Shown here one piece after another: positions 9,368-18,014 of a DNA stretch of 64,000 bases. How positions within the stretch are numbered: the first letter of the stretch is position 1; each line of letters begins with the position of its first letter. Below the pieces are notes generated by a model, which saw only the letters and a list, made by a program, of their open reading frames with translations, had not been told where the DNA came from and did no database searches. Position numbers and translations under genes: made by a program. Source of the DNA: CAIUGU01 sp965279735 (GTDB lineage Bacteria > Pseudomonadota > Gammaproteobacteria > Steroidobacterales > Steroidobacteraceae); the NCBI GenBank assembly GCA_965279735.1, contig OZ257260.1, positions 1,612,001 through 1,676,000 on the forward strand. The letters run 5' to 3'.

Positions 9368-10216
9368 TTACGTGGCTGCGATCTCCGCCAGCAGATCCGC
9401 AAGCTTTGCAGGTGCTGAAATGAAAGGCGAATGGCTGGTATTCAGCTCATGAACGCGGGTCGGGTTGCCGGGCACGAACGCATCGGCCTCTGCGATGAAC
9501 CTCTGCTGCAAGGCCGGCAATATCGCCCGGTCCTGCATGGCCTTGATGTAGTGTCTTGGCACTGATCCCCAACGTTCTACCGTTGTCGAAATCGGCGTAG
9601 CGAAGGGCACCACCGGGACATCGGGCGTCAGCAGATTCTCCACCGCATCGAATTCGGCCTGGCTCACGTCTCCATAGAACGCCAGCTTCCCTCTGGCACG
9701 ATAGGCCGCGTCACTACTCCGGAAGTCCATGCGCAGCGCACCCGTGACAGCGGGATCGGAGAGCAGCTGTGGTCCCACGAGCTCACCCGTATTTTCAGGC
9801 GCGTGGATGTAAGTCGTCGCGCCGACTCCTGACCGTGGCATGAAGGCCGTCAGGTAAACCAGTTTCCGGATCTTCCCGGGGACGCGTTCGGTCACTGCCG
9901 TGACTGCAACTCCGCCCATGCTGTGCCCTACGAGGATCACTTCCTGTCCCAGCTTCCGCACCTGATCGATGGTCGCAATGATGCTGTTGGCGTAGTCGTC
10001 GAGCGTCGTACCGGCCACGGGTGACACTTCCGTAGCGAAGGCTGCCGCATCAAGGGGTCTGACGCCGTAGGACGTCGGGAATCGCGCGTTCAATCCGTGG
10101 GCAGGCAAATCGCGAGCAACCGCCGCATGGCCACGCGCAACCAGTTCGGGAATCAACCGCTCGTAACACCAGGCTCCATGCCAGGCACCGTGAACAAGAA
10201 CAAAGGCAGTCTTCAT
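9368..10216 (-). CDS. Alpha/beta hydrolase (EstC/hydroxynitrile lyase-like)
   Basis: 282 residues from the ATG at 10216, which has a good GAAGG ribosome-binding site six to seven bases upstream. There is no signal peptide. The fold is seen in FVLVHGAWHGAWCYE (oxyanion region), the nucleophile elbow VGHSMGG and a C-terminal LNTSHSPFIS with the catalytic histidine. This is the plant-esterase/hydroxynitrile-lyase-like branch, whose bacterial members are salicylate-type or short-chain esterases. It converges with the glycerate kinase gene and is separated from it by 34 bp. Physiological substrate unknown. Confidence 0.85.
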   Translation of the reverse strand: MKTAFVLVHGAWHGAWCYERLIPELVARGHAAVARDLPAHGLNARFPTSYGVRPLDAAAFATEVSPVAGTTLDDYANSIIATIDQVRKLGQEVILVGHSMGGVAVTAVTERVPGKIRKLVYLTAFMPRSGVGATTYIHAPENTGELVGPQLLSDPAVTGALRMDFRSSDAAYRARGKLAFYGDVSQAEFDAVENLLTPDVPVVPFATPISTTVERWGSVPRHYIKAMQDRAILPALQQRFIAEADAFVPGNPTRVHELNTSHSPFISAPAKLADLLAEIAAT

Positions 10217-10262
10217 GCTGCACCTTCTGATCGCGAGGCGGGAGGCGATGGCGGGTGAGGAA

Positions 10263-10338
10263 TGGTGCCGTCTCACAGAATCGAACTGTGGACCCCATCA
10301 TTACGAATGATGTGCTCTACCAACTGAGCTAAGACGGC
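10263..10338 (-). tRNA. tRNA-Thr (anticodon CGT)
   Basis: On the minus strand the acceptor arms GCCGTCT/AGACGGC pair fully, the D arm is GCTC/GAGC, the anticodon arm CATCA/TGATG encloses TTCGTAA (anticodon CGT, codon ACG), and the T arm is CACAG/CTGTG around TTCGATT. CCA is encoded. Confidence 0.96.
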
Positions 10339-10430
10339 AATCAACTAAAGACCCCAACCGGGGACGGTTCGGGGCGCGAAGTATACGAATTCCGGTCGGG
10401 CGCGCAAACCCCGAAGCCGCGAAAAATGAG

Positions 10431-10892
10431 CTACCCGACGGTCCGGCGGCGGACCCGGATCACGACTTCGACGCTGGCGGCCTCCGTGCCTTCCGGGGCG
10501 GGGGGCAACTTCAGGAAATCGACCTCTTCCGGGCGGATATCCAGCAGCTCGCCGGTATCCACATTGTGGAAATGATGGTGCGGAGTGCACGTGGAGTCGT
10601 AGACGGAATGGTCTGACCCAAGGCTGATCTGCCGGATAAGCCCGTGTTCGCCCAGGGCCTTCAACGTGTTGTAGACCGTGGCCTTGGAAACCCGCCGCCC
10701 GCCCGCTTTGAGTTCGAGCAGGATCTGTTCGGCGGTCAGGTGCCGAGGGCCGCGGAGCAGGACGGTAGCGATGAGCATCCGCTGGCGCGTGGGCTTCAGG
10801 CCATGCGCTTCGAGCTCACGTGCGATCCGTGTCCGGACCTGTATTTCCGCCGGCGCCACGCGATCAGGGCTTGAAAGGGAGTCGCGATGCAT
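10431..10892 (-). CDS. Fur-family metal-responsive regulator (Irr-like)
   Basis: 153 residues. The N-terminal winged helix has the family signature LKPTRQRMLIATVL, HLTAEQI and SKATVYNTLKALGEHGLI. The metal/haem region contains TPHHHFHNVDTGELLDI. The C-terminal CxxC pairs of many Fur proteins are missing, and the HHH stretch and overall look recall Irr-type regulators, so iron or haem sensing is more likely than zinc. It lies just upstream of, and divergent from, the fimT gene, with a 133-bp shared promoter region. Targets cannot be read from the sequence, though the Fur box at 44.9 kb shows Fur-type control exists here. Confidence 0.85.
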   Translation of the reverse strand: MHRDSLSSPDRVAPAEIQVRTRIARELEAHGLKPTRQRMLIATVLLRGPRHLTAEQILLELKAGGRRVSKATVYNTLKALGEHGLIRQISLGSDHSVYDSTCTPHHHFHNVDTGELLDIRPEEVDFLKLPPAPEGTEAASVEVVIRVRRRTVG

Positions 10893-11025
10893 GCGGCGAT
10901 TATAGGTAGGGCAACGAGAATCTGCACGAACAGACGAGATATCCGCCTCGTATCATTCGGCCTTGCGCCTTAAGTTAAGGCTGCGCAGACGGGATTCGTC
11001 CGGAACATGTAGCAAGGAACGCACC

Positions 11026-11556
11026 ATGAGCCGAGTCAAAGGATTGACTCTTTTTGAACTGCTGTGTGCACTCTCGATCGTGGCAATCACCAGTGCCTTC
11101 GCGATGCCGGCTTTCGCCGACCTGCGTCGCAATGCGGTGCGAACCGCCACGGTGAATGACTTCCTGCACTCGCTGTATCTCGCCCGCAGCGAGGCCATCA
11201 ACAGCATGGAAGTCGTGAGTGTGTGCAAGAGCGTCGACGGCAGAACCTGTGGCAACGAGCTGGCCGACTGGGCCACCGGGTGGATCGTCTTCACCAACCG
11301 GGACCATGACCAGCCGCCACAGGTCGATCCGGACGAACCCGTGCTGCGCACCTATACGGGCTGGTCGGGCGGCCACATCACCGCCAATCGCCCGGCGTTT
11401 TCCTTCAGGCCGGTCCAGCAAAGCGCGGTGAACGGCACGGTGCTCTTCTGCGATCCGCGAGGCAGCAGTGGCGCGCGTGCAATCGTCATCAGCCAGACCG
11501 GCCGGCCGCGAGCCACCGACCGTGACGGAGATGGCCAGCCTTTGCGCTGTCCCTGA
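11026..11556 (+). CDS. fimT: Type IV minor pseudopilin, FimT/GspH family
   Basis: 176 residues from the ATG at 11026, with AAGGA nine bases upstream. A six-residue leader ends in KG, then LTLFELL with the conserved Glu at +5 and a hydrophobic helix, the class III prepilin signal cut by PilD. The C-terminal half has the GspH/FimT cysteine pair (VCKS and FCDPRG) and ends with RCP. Minor pilins prime pilus assembly at the inner membrane. It heads the cluster fimT-pilV-pilW-pilX. A longer in-frame start exists at 10963, but it would put charged residues ahead of the leader. Confidence 0.86.
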   Translation: MSRVKGLTLFELLCALSIVAITSAFAMPAFADLRRNAVRTATVNDFLHSLYLARSEAINSMEVVSVCKSVDGRTCGNELADWATGWIVFTNRDHDQPPQVDPDEPVLRTYTGWSGGHITANRPAFSFRPVQQSAVNGTVLFCDPRGSSGARAIVISQTGRPRATDRDGDGQPLRCP

Positions 11557-11657
11557 TACGCTAATGCGCATTGATGACATCGTGACCCGCCTTGCAACAG
11601 AATGGCGCGCCTCAACAACCGCCGGTCCAGCCAACCCGCACACCGCGATCCGTGCAG

Positions 11658-12125
11658 ATGCAGAGAAAAATGATTCGCTCCGGAACGGCATTGCCGCCCC
11701 GAACCGGCGGCGCGACGCTGGTGGAAGTGCTGGTCGCATTGCTGATCCTGTCGGTCGGCCTGCTCGGCATTGCCGCGCTCTATGTCGACAATCTGCGCAG
11801 CGGCCGGACCAGCATCCTGCGGACACAGGCCGCCACGCTGGCTGCCGACATGGCGGATCGCATTCGCGTGAATCGCGCAGGCGGTGCGGCATTCGCACGG
11901 GTTACAGGCCAGCACTGCACCGATATCGCCACCGATGCACCGGCGGCCGACGTAGCTGCGAACGAAGTCGCCTGCTGGCAGGACGACGTCGCCAGGGAGC
12001 TGCCGAACGGAACCGGCACCATCGCGCGCGATACCACCACCCTGCCCGCCACTTACACGGTCACTGTCAGCTGGTCCGAAACGGGCGCGGGCACAGCGTC
12101 CTACGTGGTGCGCGTCCAGACCTGA
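11658..12125 (+). CDS. pilV: Type IV pilus minor pilin PilV
   Basis: 155 residues if the ATG at 11658 is used; the ATG at 11670 is equally possible and no strong ribosome-binding site separates them. The prepilin signal is TGG/ATLVEVLVALLILSVGLLG, with Glu at +5 and the PilV-typical phrase VGLLGIAALYVDNLRSGRTS, followed by AADMADRIRVN. It ends in the antiparallel segment TYTVTVSWSE. It lies between fimT and pilW, and its stop overlaps the proposed pilW start by 4 nt. It is part of the minor-pilin priming complex. Confidence 0.85.
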   Translation: MQRKMIRSGTALPPRTGGATLVEVLVALLILSVGLLGIAALYVDNLRSGRTSILRTQAATLAADMADRIRVNRAGGAAFARVTGQHCTDIATDAPAADVAANEVACWQDDVARELPNGTGTIARDTTTLPATYTVTVSWSETGAGTASYVVRVQT

Positions 12126-13129
12126 CCCGTCGCTGGACTGGACGGGCTGCGGGATTCAGCCTGGTCGAGCTGATGGTGGCAATGACCATCGGCACGCTCC
12201 TGATTGCGGGCGCAGTCGATCTGTTCGTTCGCAGCCAGCACGCTTACCGGGTGAACGAAAGTGTCGCGACACTCCAGGAAACGGCGCGACACGCACTCGC
12301 CCTCCTTGAACTCGATCTGCGGATGGCAGGCTACTGGGGATTGAGCAGCCGGTTCGAACGCATCGACAACCATGCAGCGCCCACTTCTTCGCTGCCCGCC
12401 GACCTCGCGAGCGCAGCGAGTGGAATCAATGCGTGCGGACCGAACTGGGCCATCGATCTCGCGCAAGCCATTGGCGCTCTGGATAACCGCTATACCTTGA
12501 GCTGCAACGCCTACAACCGCCGACCGCAAGCCGATTCCGATGTGCTGATCGTGCGTCACGCGGGTAATCCGGTCACTACGCCACCCGATACGCCAAGGCT
12601 GCGACTCATCGCAAATACGGGGCAAGGTCACCTCGTCATCGCACCGTGTAATGACTTCAGCAATGCTGCATGTATTCGAAGTCCGCCACCCCTGCCCGCT
12701 TTTCCAGGTGCGCTGACTCACGATCTTGTAGTGAATGCGTACTACGTCAGTCGCGACGCCACGGGACGCAGCGGCTTTCCTTCCCTGCGTCGCAAGCGGC
12801 TGGTGGGTGGCGCAGGCGGCGCAACGATCCAGGATGAGGAGGTCATTGCCGGCATCGAAAACCTGCAGGTGCAATTGGGAACCGCGAGTGCCACTGCTGC
12901 GGGAGGCATCGTATTCACTGATCCCCATGCCGTTGACTTGAGCGACGCGTCGCGGCCTGTGGTCGCGGTCCGGCTCTGGCTGCTGGTGCGCGCTGATGCA
13001 ATCGAAACCGGATTCGTCGATGACAAGGCAAGGGAATTCCCGCCGGGCCGCAGCGTTGCCCCACCCAACGATTCCGTGCGCAGGCTGCTCGTGTCGACCA
13101 CGGTCTTCCTCCGCAACACGCGCCATTGA
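12122..13129 (+). CDS. pilW: Type IV pilus minor pilin PilW, probable CTG start
   Basis: 335 residues if translation begins at CTG 12122. No ATG, GTG or TTG lies in frame at the right distance upstream of the prepilin motif. CTG 12122 gives the leader M-T-R-R-W-T-G-R-A-A-G, then FSLVELMVAMTIGTLLIAGA with Glu at +5, and it overlaps the pilV stop as CTGA. The rest (QETARHALALLELDLRMAGYWG, and the C-terminal RRLLVSTTVFLRN) is typical PilW. An open frame extends much further upstream, but only as an out-of-frame shadow of pilV. The start codon is inference; the protein family is clear. Confidence 0.85.
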   Translation: MTRRWTGRAAGFSLVELMVAMTIGTLLIAGAVDLFVRSQHAYRVNESVATLQETARHALALLELDLRMAGYWGLSSRFERIDNHAAPTSSLPADLASAASGINACGPNWAIDLAQAIGALDNRYTLSCNAYNRRPQADSDVLIVRHAGNPVTTPPDTPRLRLIANTGQGHLVIAPCNDFSNAACIRSPPPLPAFPGALTHDLVVNAYYVSRDATGRSGFPSLRRKRLVGGAGGATIQDEEVIAGIENLQVQLGTASATAAGGIVFTDPHAVDLSDASRPVVAVRLWLLVRADAIETGFVDDKAREFPPGRSVAPPNDSVRRLLVSTTVFLRNTRH

Positions 13130-13148
13130 GCAAGCAAGGAGAGCAATC

Positions 13149-13586
13149 ATGCAAACACTGAAACGCTACAACAACGGCACCGCTCTGGTGATCAGCCTGA
13201 TCCTGCTCGTCATCCTGACTCTGGTCGCCACCTCAGGCATGACGACGTCGACACTGGAACTGCGCATGGCGGGAGGACGGCAAGCCTCCTTGAGTGCGTT
13301 CCAGGTTGCGGAGAATGCACTCGAAACAGCAGTGAACTGCAGGTTGCCCATGGCGGGCCAGATCGTGCGCGAAGGAGACTGCCCTGCGGTCGCAACCGCG
13401 GGCGAAGAACACTATGAATTCACGATTGAACGAAGCCCGGGGGAAAGCAGCGTCTTGCCGGAAGGGGTGAGCCTGGGCTCTGATTTCGAGGCGGTGCAGT
13501 TCAAGGTGGAAGCTGCTGCTACCGCGGGTCGCGGCGCAAAGGCTGAACTAAGCCAGGGTTTCTACGTGCTGGGGCTGAAGGAATAG
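13149..13586 (+). CDS. pilX: Type IV pilus minor pilin PilX
   Basis: 145 residues from the ATG at 13149, with a strong AAGGAG seven bases upstream. The N-terminus NNG/TALVISLILLVILTLVATSG is PilX-like and lacks the +5 Glu, as usual for this family. It continues with STLELRMAGGRQASLSAFQVAENALETA. This is the last recognisable pilus gene. The next gene, 11 bp on and convergent, is ispH, so pilY1 and pilE, which follow pilX in Pseudomonas-type clusters, are missing at this locus. Confidence 0.85.
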   Translation: MQTLKRYNNGTALVISLILLVILTLVATSGMTTSTLELRMAGGRQASLSAFQVAENALETAVNCRLPMAGQIVREGDCPAVATAGEEHYEFTIERSPGESSVLPEGVSLGSDFEAVQFKVEAAATAGRGAKAELSQGFYVLGLKE

Positions 13587-13597
13587 ACGTCGGACAG

Positions 13598-14563
13598 TCA
13601 GGTCCCCGTGTCCCCGCGTTCCATCCGCATCATGCGCAGCTCGCGCGGCAGGCTGAACACGACGTTCTCCGGCTGGCCGTCGACTTCGACTGCGATGGTG
13701 CCGCCCCACTCCCGCAAGCGTTCGACCACGCGCTGGACCAGGATCTCGGGAGCCGAAGCGCCCGCCGTCACGCCCACGCATTGCTTGCCGTCAAACCAGG
13801 AACGCTCGAGGTTCTCCGGCCCGTCGATCAGGTAGCCGGGAATGCCGGCCTTGTCCGCGATCTCACGCAACCGATTTGAATTCGAACTTGCCGGTGAACC
13901 TACGACCAGGATGACGTCGCACTTCTCCACGAGCCCCTTCACCGCATCCTGCCGGTTCTGGGTGGCGTAACAGATGTCTTCCTTGCGCGGACTCGACAGC
14001 CCCGGATAGCGCCGCTTCAATGCATCGACGACCTTGGCGGTATCGTCAACCGACAATGTCGTCTGCGTGACGAACGCAAGGTTCTCGGGTTGACGTACCG
14101 CCAGCCGCTCGACATCGGCCGGCGTTTCGACGAGATAGATGGTGCCGCCATGCGAGGGATCGAACTGCCCCATCGTGCCTTCGACTTCCGGATGGCCCGC
14201 GTGGCCGATCAGGATGACTTCACGGGCCTCACGCGCGTAACGCGTGACCTCCATGTGAACCTTCGTGACCAGAGGACAAGTGGCGTCGAAAACCTTGAGG
14301 GCTCTCTCCTTTGCTTCCGACTGCACGGCTCGCGATACACCATGTGCGCTGAAGATGACGGTGGCGTTTGCGGGAACTTCACTCAGCTCTTCGACGAACA
14401 CGGCGCCAAGGCGACGCAAACGATCGACGACAAAGCGGTTATGGACCACTTCATGACGGACATAGATCGGCGCGCCAAACAGCTCGATGGCCCGTTCGAC
14501 GATATCGATCGCCCGGTCGACACCGGCACAAAAACCTCTTGGGTTGGCGAGGAGGATCTGCAT
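13598..14563 (-). CDS. ispH: 4-hydroxy-3-methylbut-2-enyl diphosphate reductase
   Basis: 321 residues from the ATG at 14563, which matches the E. coli start MQILLANPRGFCAG; a GTG one codon upstream is possible. The three iron-sulfur cysteines are present in GFCAGVDRA (C12), DATCPLV and ICYATQNR. It makes IPP and DMAPP in the last step of the MEP pathway and feeds the ispB product in this window. The start overlaps the lspA stop (TGATG), so it is the distal gene of murJ-ribF-ileS-lspA-ispH. Confidence 0.96.
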   Translation of the reverse strand: MQILLANPRGFCAGVDRAIDIVERAIELFGAPIYVRHEVVHNRFVVDRLRRLGAVFVEELSEVPANATVIFSAHGVSRAVQSEAKERALKVFDATCPLVTKVHMEVTRYAREAREVILIGHAGHPEVEGTMGQFDPSHGGTIYLVETPADVERLAVRQPENLAFVTQTTLSVDDTAKVVDALKRRYPGLSSPRKEDICYATQNRQDAVKGLVEKCDVILVVGSPASSNSNRLREIADKAGIPGYLIDGPENLERSWFDGKQCVGVTAGASAPEILVQRVVERLREWGGTIAVEVDGQPENVVFSLPRELRMMRMERGDTGT

Positions 14564-15156
14564 CACTTGCGCCGTTCTTCAGGCGGGCTGCCAGGACTGC
14601 GGTCGGTTGACCTGCGGTCGCCAGCGATTGAAGGTGTTTCCACTGGCTTGCGGCCCTCGCGGAATGCATCCAGCAGCAGACAAGCCGCGCCGATGGTGAT
14701 GGCAGAATCCGCGACATTGAATGCCGGGAAATAACTCTCACCCCAATGGAAGTGAATGAAGTCGACGACGTGTCCGAGCCACACGCGGTCAACGACGTTG
14801 CCCAAGGCACCGCCCAGCACCAGCGAGAGACCGAGCGCGAGCAACGTCTGCTCAGGCGTGCGAATCCGCCGCAGCCAGACCATCAACATCAAGCTCACGC
14901 CGGATCCCAGCAGGATGAAGAACCATCGCTGCCAGCCGGAAGCACTCGCCAGCAGGCTGAACGCCGCACCCTCGTTATGCAATCGCGTGAGTTCGAGCAC
15001 CGGCAGCAGCACGATGCGTTCGTACAACTCGAGTGACGATGACACGAGCACCTTCGTCGCCTGATCGACCAGCACGACCAGCGCCGACAGCCACAGCCAG
15101 TTGCTCGCTCCGCGAGTCGGCGTGAACCACAATTTCGAAATCTTGCCGTCAGACAT
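14563..15156 (-). CDS. lspA: Lipoprotein signal peptidase (prolipoprotein peptidase II)
   Basis: 197 residues with four hydrophobic segments. The catalytic aspartates lie in GGALGNVVDR and FPAFNVADS, and the conserved VDFIHFHWG is present. The enzyme cleaves prolipoprotein signals in the inner membrane. The C-terminal tail after the last helix (about 30 residues, rich in Pro, Ser, Arg and Glu) is longer than usual. It lies 16 bp after ileS and overlaps ispH. Confidence 0.95.
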   Translation of the reverse strand: MSDGKISKLWFTPTRGASNWLWLSALVVLVDQATKVLVSSSLELYERIVLLPVLELTRLHNEGAAFSLLASASGWQRWFFILLGSGVSLMLMVWLRRIRTPEQTLLALGLSLVLGGALGNVVDRVWLGHVVDFIHFHWGESYFPAFNVADSAITIGAACLLLDAFREGRKPVETPSIAGDRRSTDRSPGSPPEERRK

Positions 15157-15172
15157 GGGTGATCCCCTCAGC

Positions 15173-17977
15173 TCAAGCGAACCGCCGCTGTTCGCCCGGT
15201 CCGTCTACGTTGACGACACATCGGCCACAGAGTTCCGGATGGTCGGCATGCTGGCCGACGTCGGGACGCTTGTGCCAGCAGCGCACACACTTGGCTGCGG
15301 TCGCTGGCTGGATCACGATCCAGGCATCATTGCCTTCGCCATCGATCGCTGCTGCAGCTTCCGCAGGGCGCTTGTCCGACGGCAGCACTCGCGCTCCGGA
15401 ACTGATCCACACGAAACGCAGCTCCTCGCCCAACGCGGACAGGATCTGATACAGCTGCGGACCACAGTACACATCCACCGTCGCATCGAGCGGGGCGCCG
15501 ATTGAGCCCTGCACCCGCAGCTTCTCCATCTCGCGCGACACGGCGGCCCGCAACGCGATGATCCGCTCCCATTCGATCTGCTTCACACCGCTGGCCGAAG
15601 GCAACTCGCTCCAGGTCCCGAAGAAGACGGACTCGGCACGCTGCCCCGGCATGTACCGCCAGATCTCCTCTGCCGTGAACGACAGGATGGGCGCGAGCCA
15701 GCGAACCATGGCTTCAAGGATGAGGAACATCGCTGTCTGGGCCGATTGCCGTGCCTGTCCGCCCGCCTGCGTCGTGTAAAGGCGATCCTTGATGATGTCG
15801 AGATAGAAACCGCCCAGGTCCACGATGCAGAAGTTGTGCACCTTCTGGTAGATCGCGTGGAACTCGTACCGTTTGTACGCGTCGACGATTTCCGCCTGCA
15901 GTTCCTGCGTGCGCAGCACCGCCCAGCGATCGATGGCCACCATGTCTGCCAGCGCCACCGAATCCTTCGAGGGATCGAATCCCGCGAGATTGCCGAGCAG
16001 GAAGCGCGCTGTGTTGCGAACGCGTCGATACGAGTCGGCCATGCGCTTCAGGATTTCATCCGAAACGCTCATCTCGTTGGCGTAGTCGGCCGAGGCCACC
16101 CACAGACGCAGCACATCCGCGCCGAGCGAACTCATCACCTTCTGCGGGGCGACCACGTTGCCCATCGACTTGGACATCTTCCGGCCCTTGTCGTCGACGG
16201 TGAAGCCATGCGTCAGCACGCCTTTATAAGGAGCGCGCTCGTGCATGGCGACGGAGGTCAGCAGCGAACTGTGGAACCAGCCGCGATGCTGGTCAGAACC
16301 TTCGAGATAGAGATCGACAGGGAAGCCAAGCTCAGGCCGCTCGGCCGTCACGCAGTGATGCGCGACACCGGAATCGACCCAGACATCCATGACGTCGGTA
16401 ACCTTCTGGTAGTTCGCCGCGTCCGCGCCCAGCAGATCCTTGGGGTCAAGGTCGAACCACGCATCGATGCCCTTCTCCTCGACGAGCACGGCGATCTTTT
16501 CCAGCAGCGCAGGTGTGTCCGGATGCAGGTGTGAATCGCGATCGATGAACAGCGCGAGCGGCACGCCCCATGTGCGCTGCCGGGAGATACACCAGTCCGG
16601 GCGGCCCTCGATCATGCCGGTGATGCGCGCCTCGCCCCAGGCAGGCGTCCACGCGACCTTCCTGATTTCCTCAAGCGCAGTCGCACGCAGGCGCTGCTGC
16701 TCCATGCTGATGAACCATTGCGGCGTTGCCCGGAAAATCACGGGTGTCTTGTGACGCCAGCAATGCGGATAGCTGTGACGATAGGCTTCGTGATGCAGCA
16801 GGTGGCCTGATTCACGCAGCATGGCGACGATCAGGTCGTTGGCTTCGAACACCTTCTTGCCGTCGAGCTCCGGGAACGCAGGCAGACGGTAGCGACCGTC
16901 GCCTTCCACCGGGTTCGCGACTTCAAGGCCATACTTCTGGCCCACCGCGAAGTCTTCGACGCCGTGCCCCGGAGCCGTATGCACGGCACCCGTACCGGCT
17001 TCGAGCGTAACGTGGTCGCCAAGCACGATGGGCACTTCGCCGGGCTCGTTGAAAGGATGCTTGAGCTTCAGGCCTTCAAGCTCGCTGCCTTTTAAGGTCT
17101 TGAGGATTGTTTCCTGGCCGAACGCCTCGCCTGCACGCTTGATGACCGAAGGCAGCAATTCCTTCGCCACAATGAGGGCGCGCGCACTGGCGGACGATTG
17201 CACCAGGACGTACTCGAATTCGGGATTCACAGCCACTGCGCGGTTCGCCGGCAACGTCCAGGGCGTCGTGGTCCAGATGACGACTGCAGCGGGGCCGCTG
17301 ATGCCGAGCCGCTCGGACCACTCATTACCTGCGATGTCGAAGCACACATCGATCGCGGGTGAGGTGCGGTCTTCGTATTCGACTTCCGCTTCCGCCAGCG
17401 ATGAACGGCAATCGAGACACCAGTGCACGGGCTTGAAGCCTTTATAGAGATGCCCCTTCTCGATGATCCGCGCGAAGGCCCGCAGTTGCTCGGCTTCATA
17501 GCGGGGCTTCATCGTCAGGTAGGGATTGTCCCAGTCGCCCATCACGCCCAGCCGCTTGAAGTCTTCGCGCTGCGCATTCACCTGCGCCGTCGCAAACTCG
17601 CGGCACGCAGCGCGGAATGCTTTCGCATCCAGCTTGCCGCCGACGCGGCCATGCGTCTTCTCGACCTGGTGCTCGATCGGCAGGCCGTGGCAGTCCCAAC
17701 CCGGAATATAAGGCGCATCAAAACCGTCGAGCGAACGCGACTTGACGATGATGTCCTTGAGGATCTTGTTGACCGCATGGCCGATATGGATCGCGCCATT
17801 CGCATACGGCGGACCATCGAGCAGCACGAACGACGGACGCCCTTTCGCTTTCGTGCGGAGCTTTCCGTAAATGTCATTGTCTTTCCACCACGCCAGCATC
17901 TCGGGCTCGCGACGCGAGAGATCCGCCTTCATGGGGAAGTCGGTGACAGGGAGATTGAGGGTGCTCTTGTAATCCAT
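15173..17977 (-). CDS. ileS: Isoleucyl-tRNA synthetase
   Basis: 934 residues, normal length. Class I motifs are visible: HIGH within GAIHIGHAVNK, and KMSKSMGN. The C-terminal zinc-binding segment CVRCWHKRPDVG plus CGRCVVNV is intact, as in the bacterial (mupirocin-sensitive type) enzyme. The editing-domain stretch (TTTPWTLPANRAVAVNP) is present. It charges tRNA-Ile and edits valine. It sits between ribF and lspA with gaps of 37 and 16 bp, the usual proteobacterial order. Confidence 0.97.
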   Translation of the reverse strand: MDYKSTLNLPVTDFPMKADLSRREPEMLAWWKDNDIYGKLRTKAKGRPSFVLLDGPPYANGAIHIGHAVNKILKDIIVKSRSLDGFDAPYIPGWDCHGLPIEHQVEKTHGRVGGKLDAKAFRAACREFATAQVNAQREDFKRLGVMGDWDNPYLTMKPRYEAEQLRAFARIIEKGHLYKGFKPVHWCLDCRSSLAEAEVEYEDRTSPAIDVCFDIAGNEWSERLGISGPAAVVIWTTTPWTLPANRAVAVNPEFEYVLVQSSASARALIVAKELLPSVIKRAGEAFGQETILKTLKGSELEGLKLKHPFNEPGEVPIVLGDHVTLEAGTGAVHTAPGHGVEDFAVGQKYGLEVANPVEGDGRYRLPAFPELDGKKVFEANDLIVAMLRESGHLLHHEAYRHSYPHCWRHKTPVIFRATPQWFISMEQQRLRATALEEIRKVAWTPAWGEARITGMIEGRPDWCISRQRTWGVPLALFIDRDSHLHPDTPALLEKIAVLVEEKGIDAWFDLDPKDLLGADAANYQKVTDVMDVWVDSGVAHHCVTAERPELGFPVDLYLEGSDQHRGWFHSSLLTSVAMHERAPYKGVLTHGFTVDDKGRKMSKSMGNVVAPQKVMSSLGADVLRLWVASADYANEMSVSDEILKRMADSYRRVRNTARFLLGNLAGFDPSKDSVALADMVAIDRWAVLRTQELQAEIVDAYKRYEFHAIYQKVHNFCIVDLGGFYLDIIKDRLYTTQAGGQARQSAQTAMFLILEAMVRWLAPILSFTAEEIWRYMPGQRAESVFFGTWSELPSASGVKQIEWERIIALRAAVSREMEKLRVQGSIGAPLDATVDVYCGPQLYQILSALGEELRFVWISSGARVLPSDKRPAEAAAAIDGEGNDAWIVIQPATAAKCVRCWHKRPDVGQHADHPELCGRCVVNVDGPGEQRRFA

Positions 17978-18014
17978 GATCGCTAGCGGACAGACAGAAT
18001 ACTGAAGGACCGGC

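Noticed and set aside
11468..12121. The 5' extension of the PilW frame back to 11468
   Set aside because: It overlaps the fimT end and all of pilV in another frame and encodes no prepilin-like sequence; the real protein begins near 12122.
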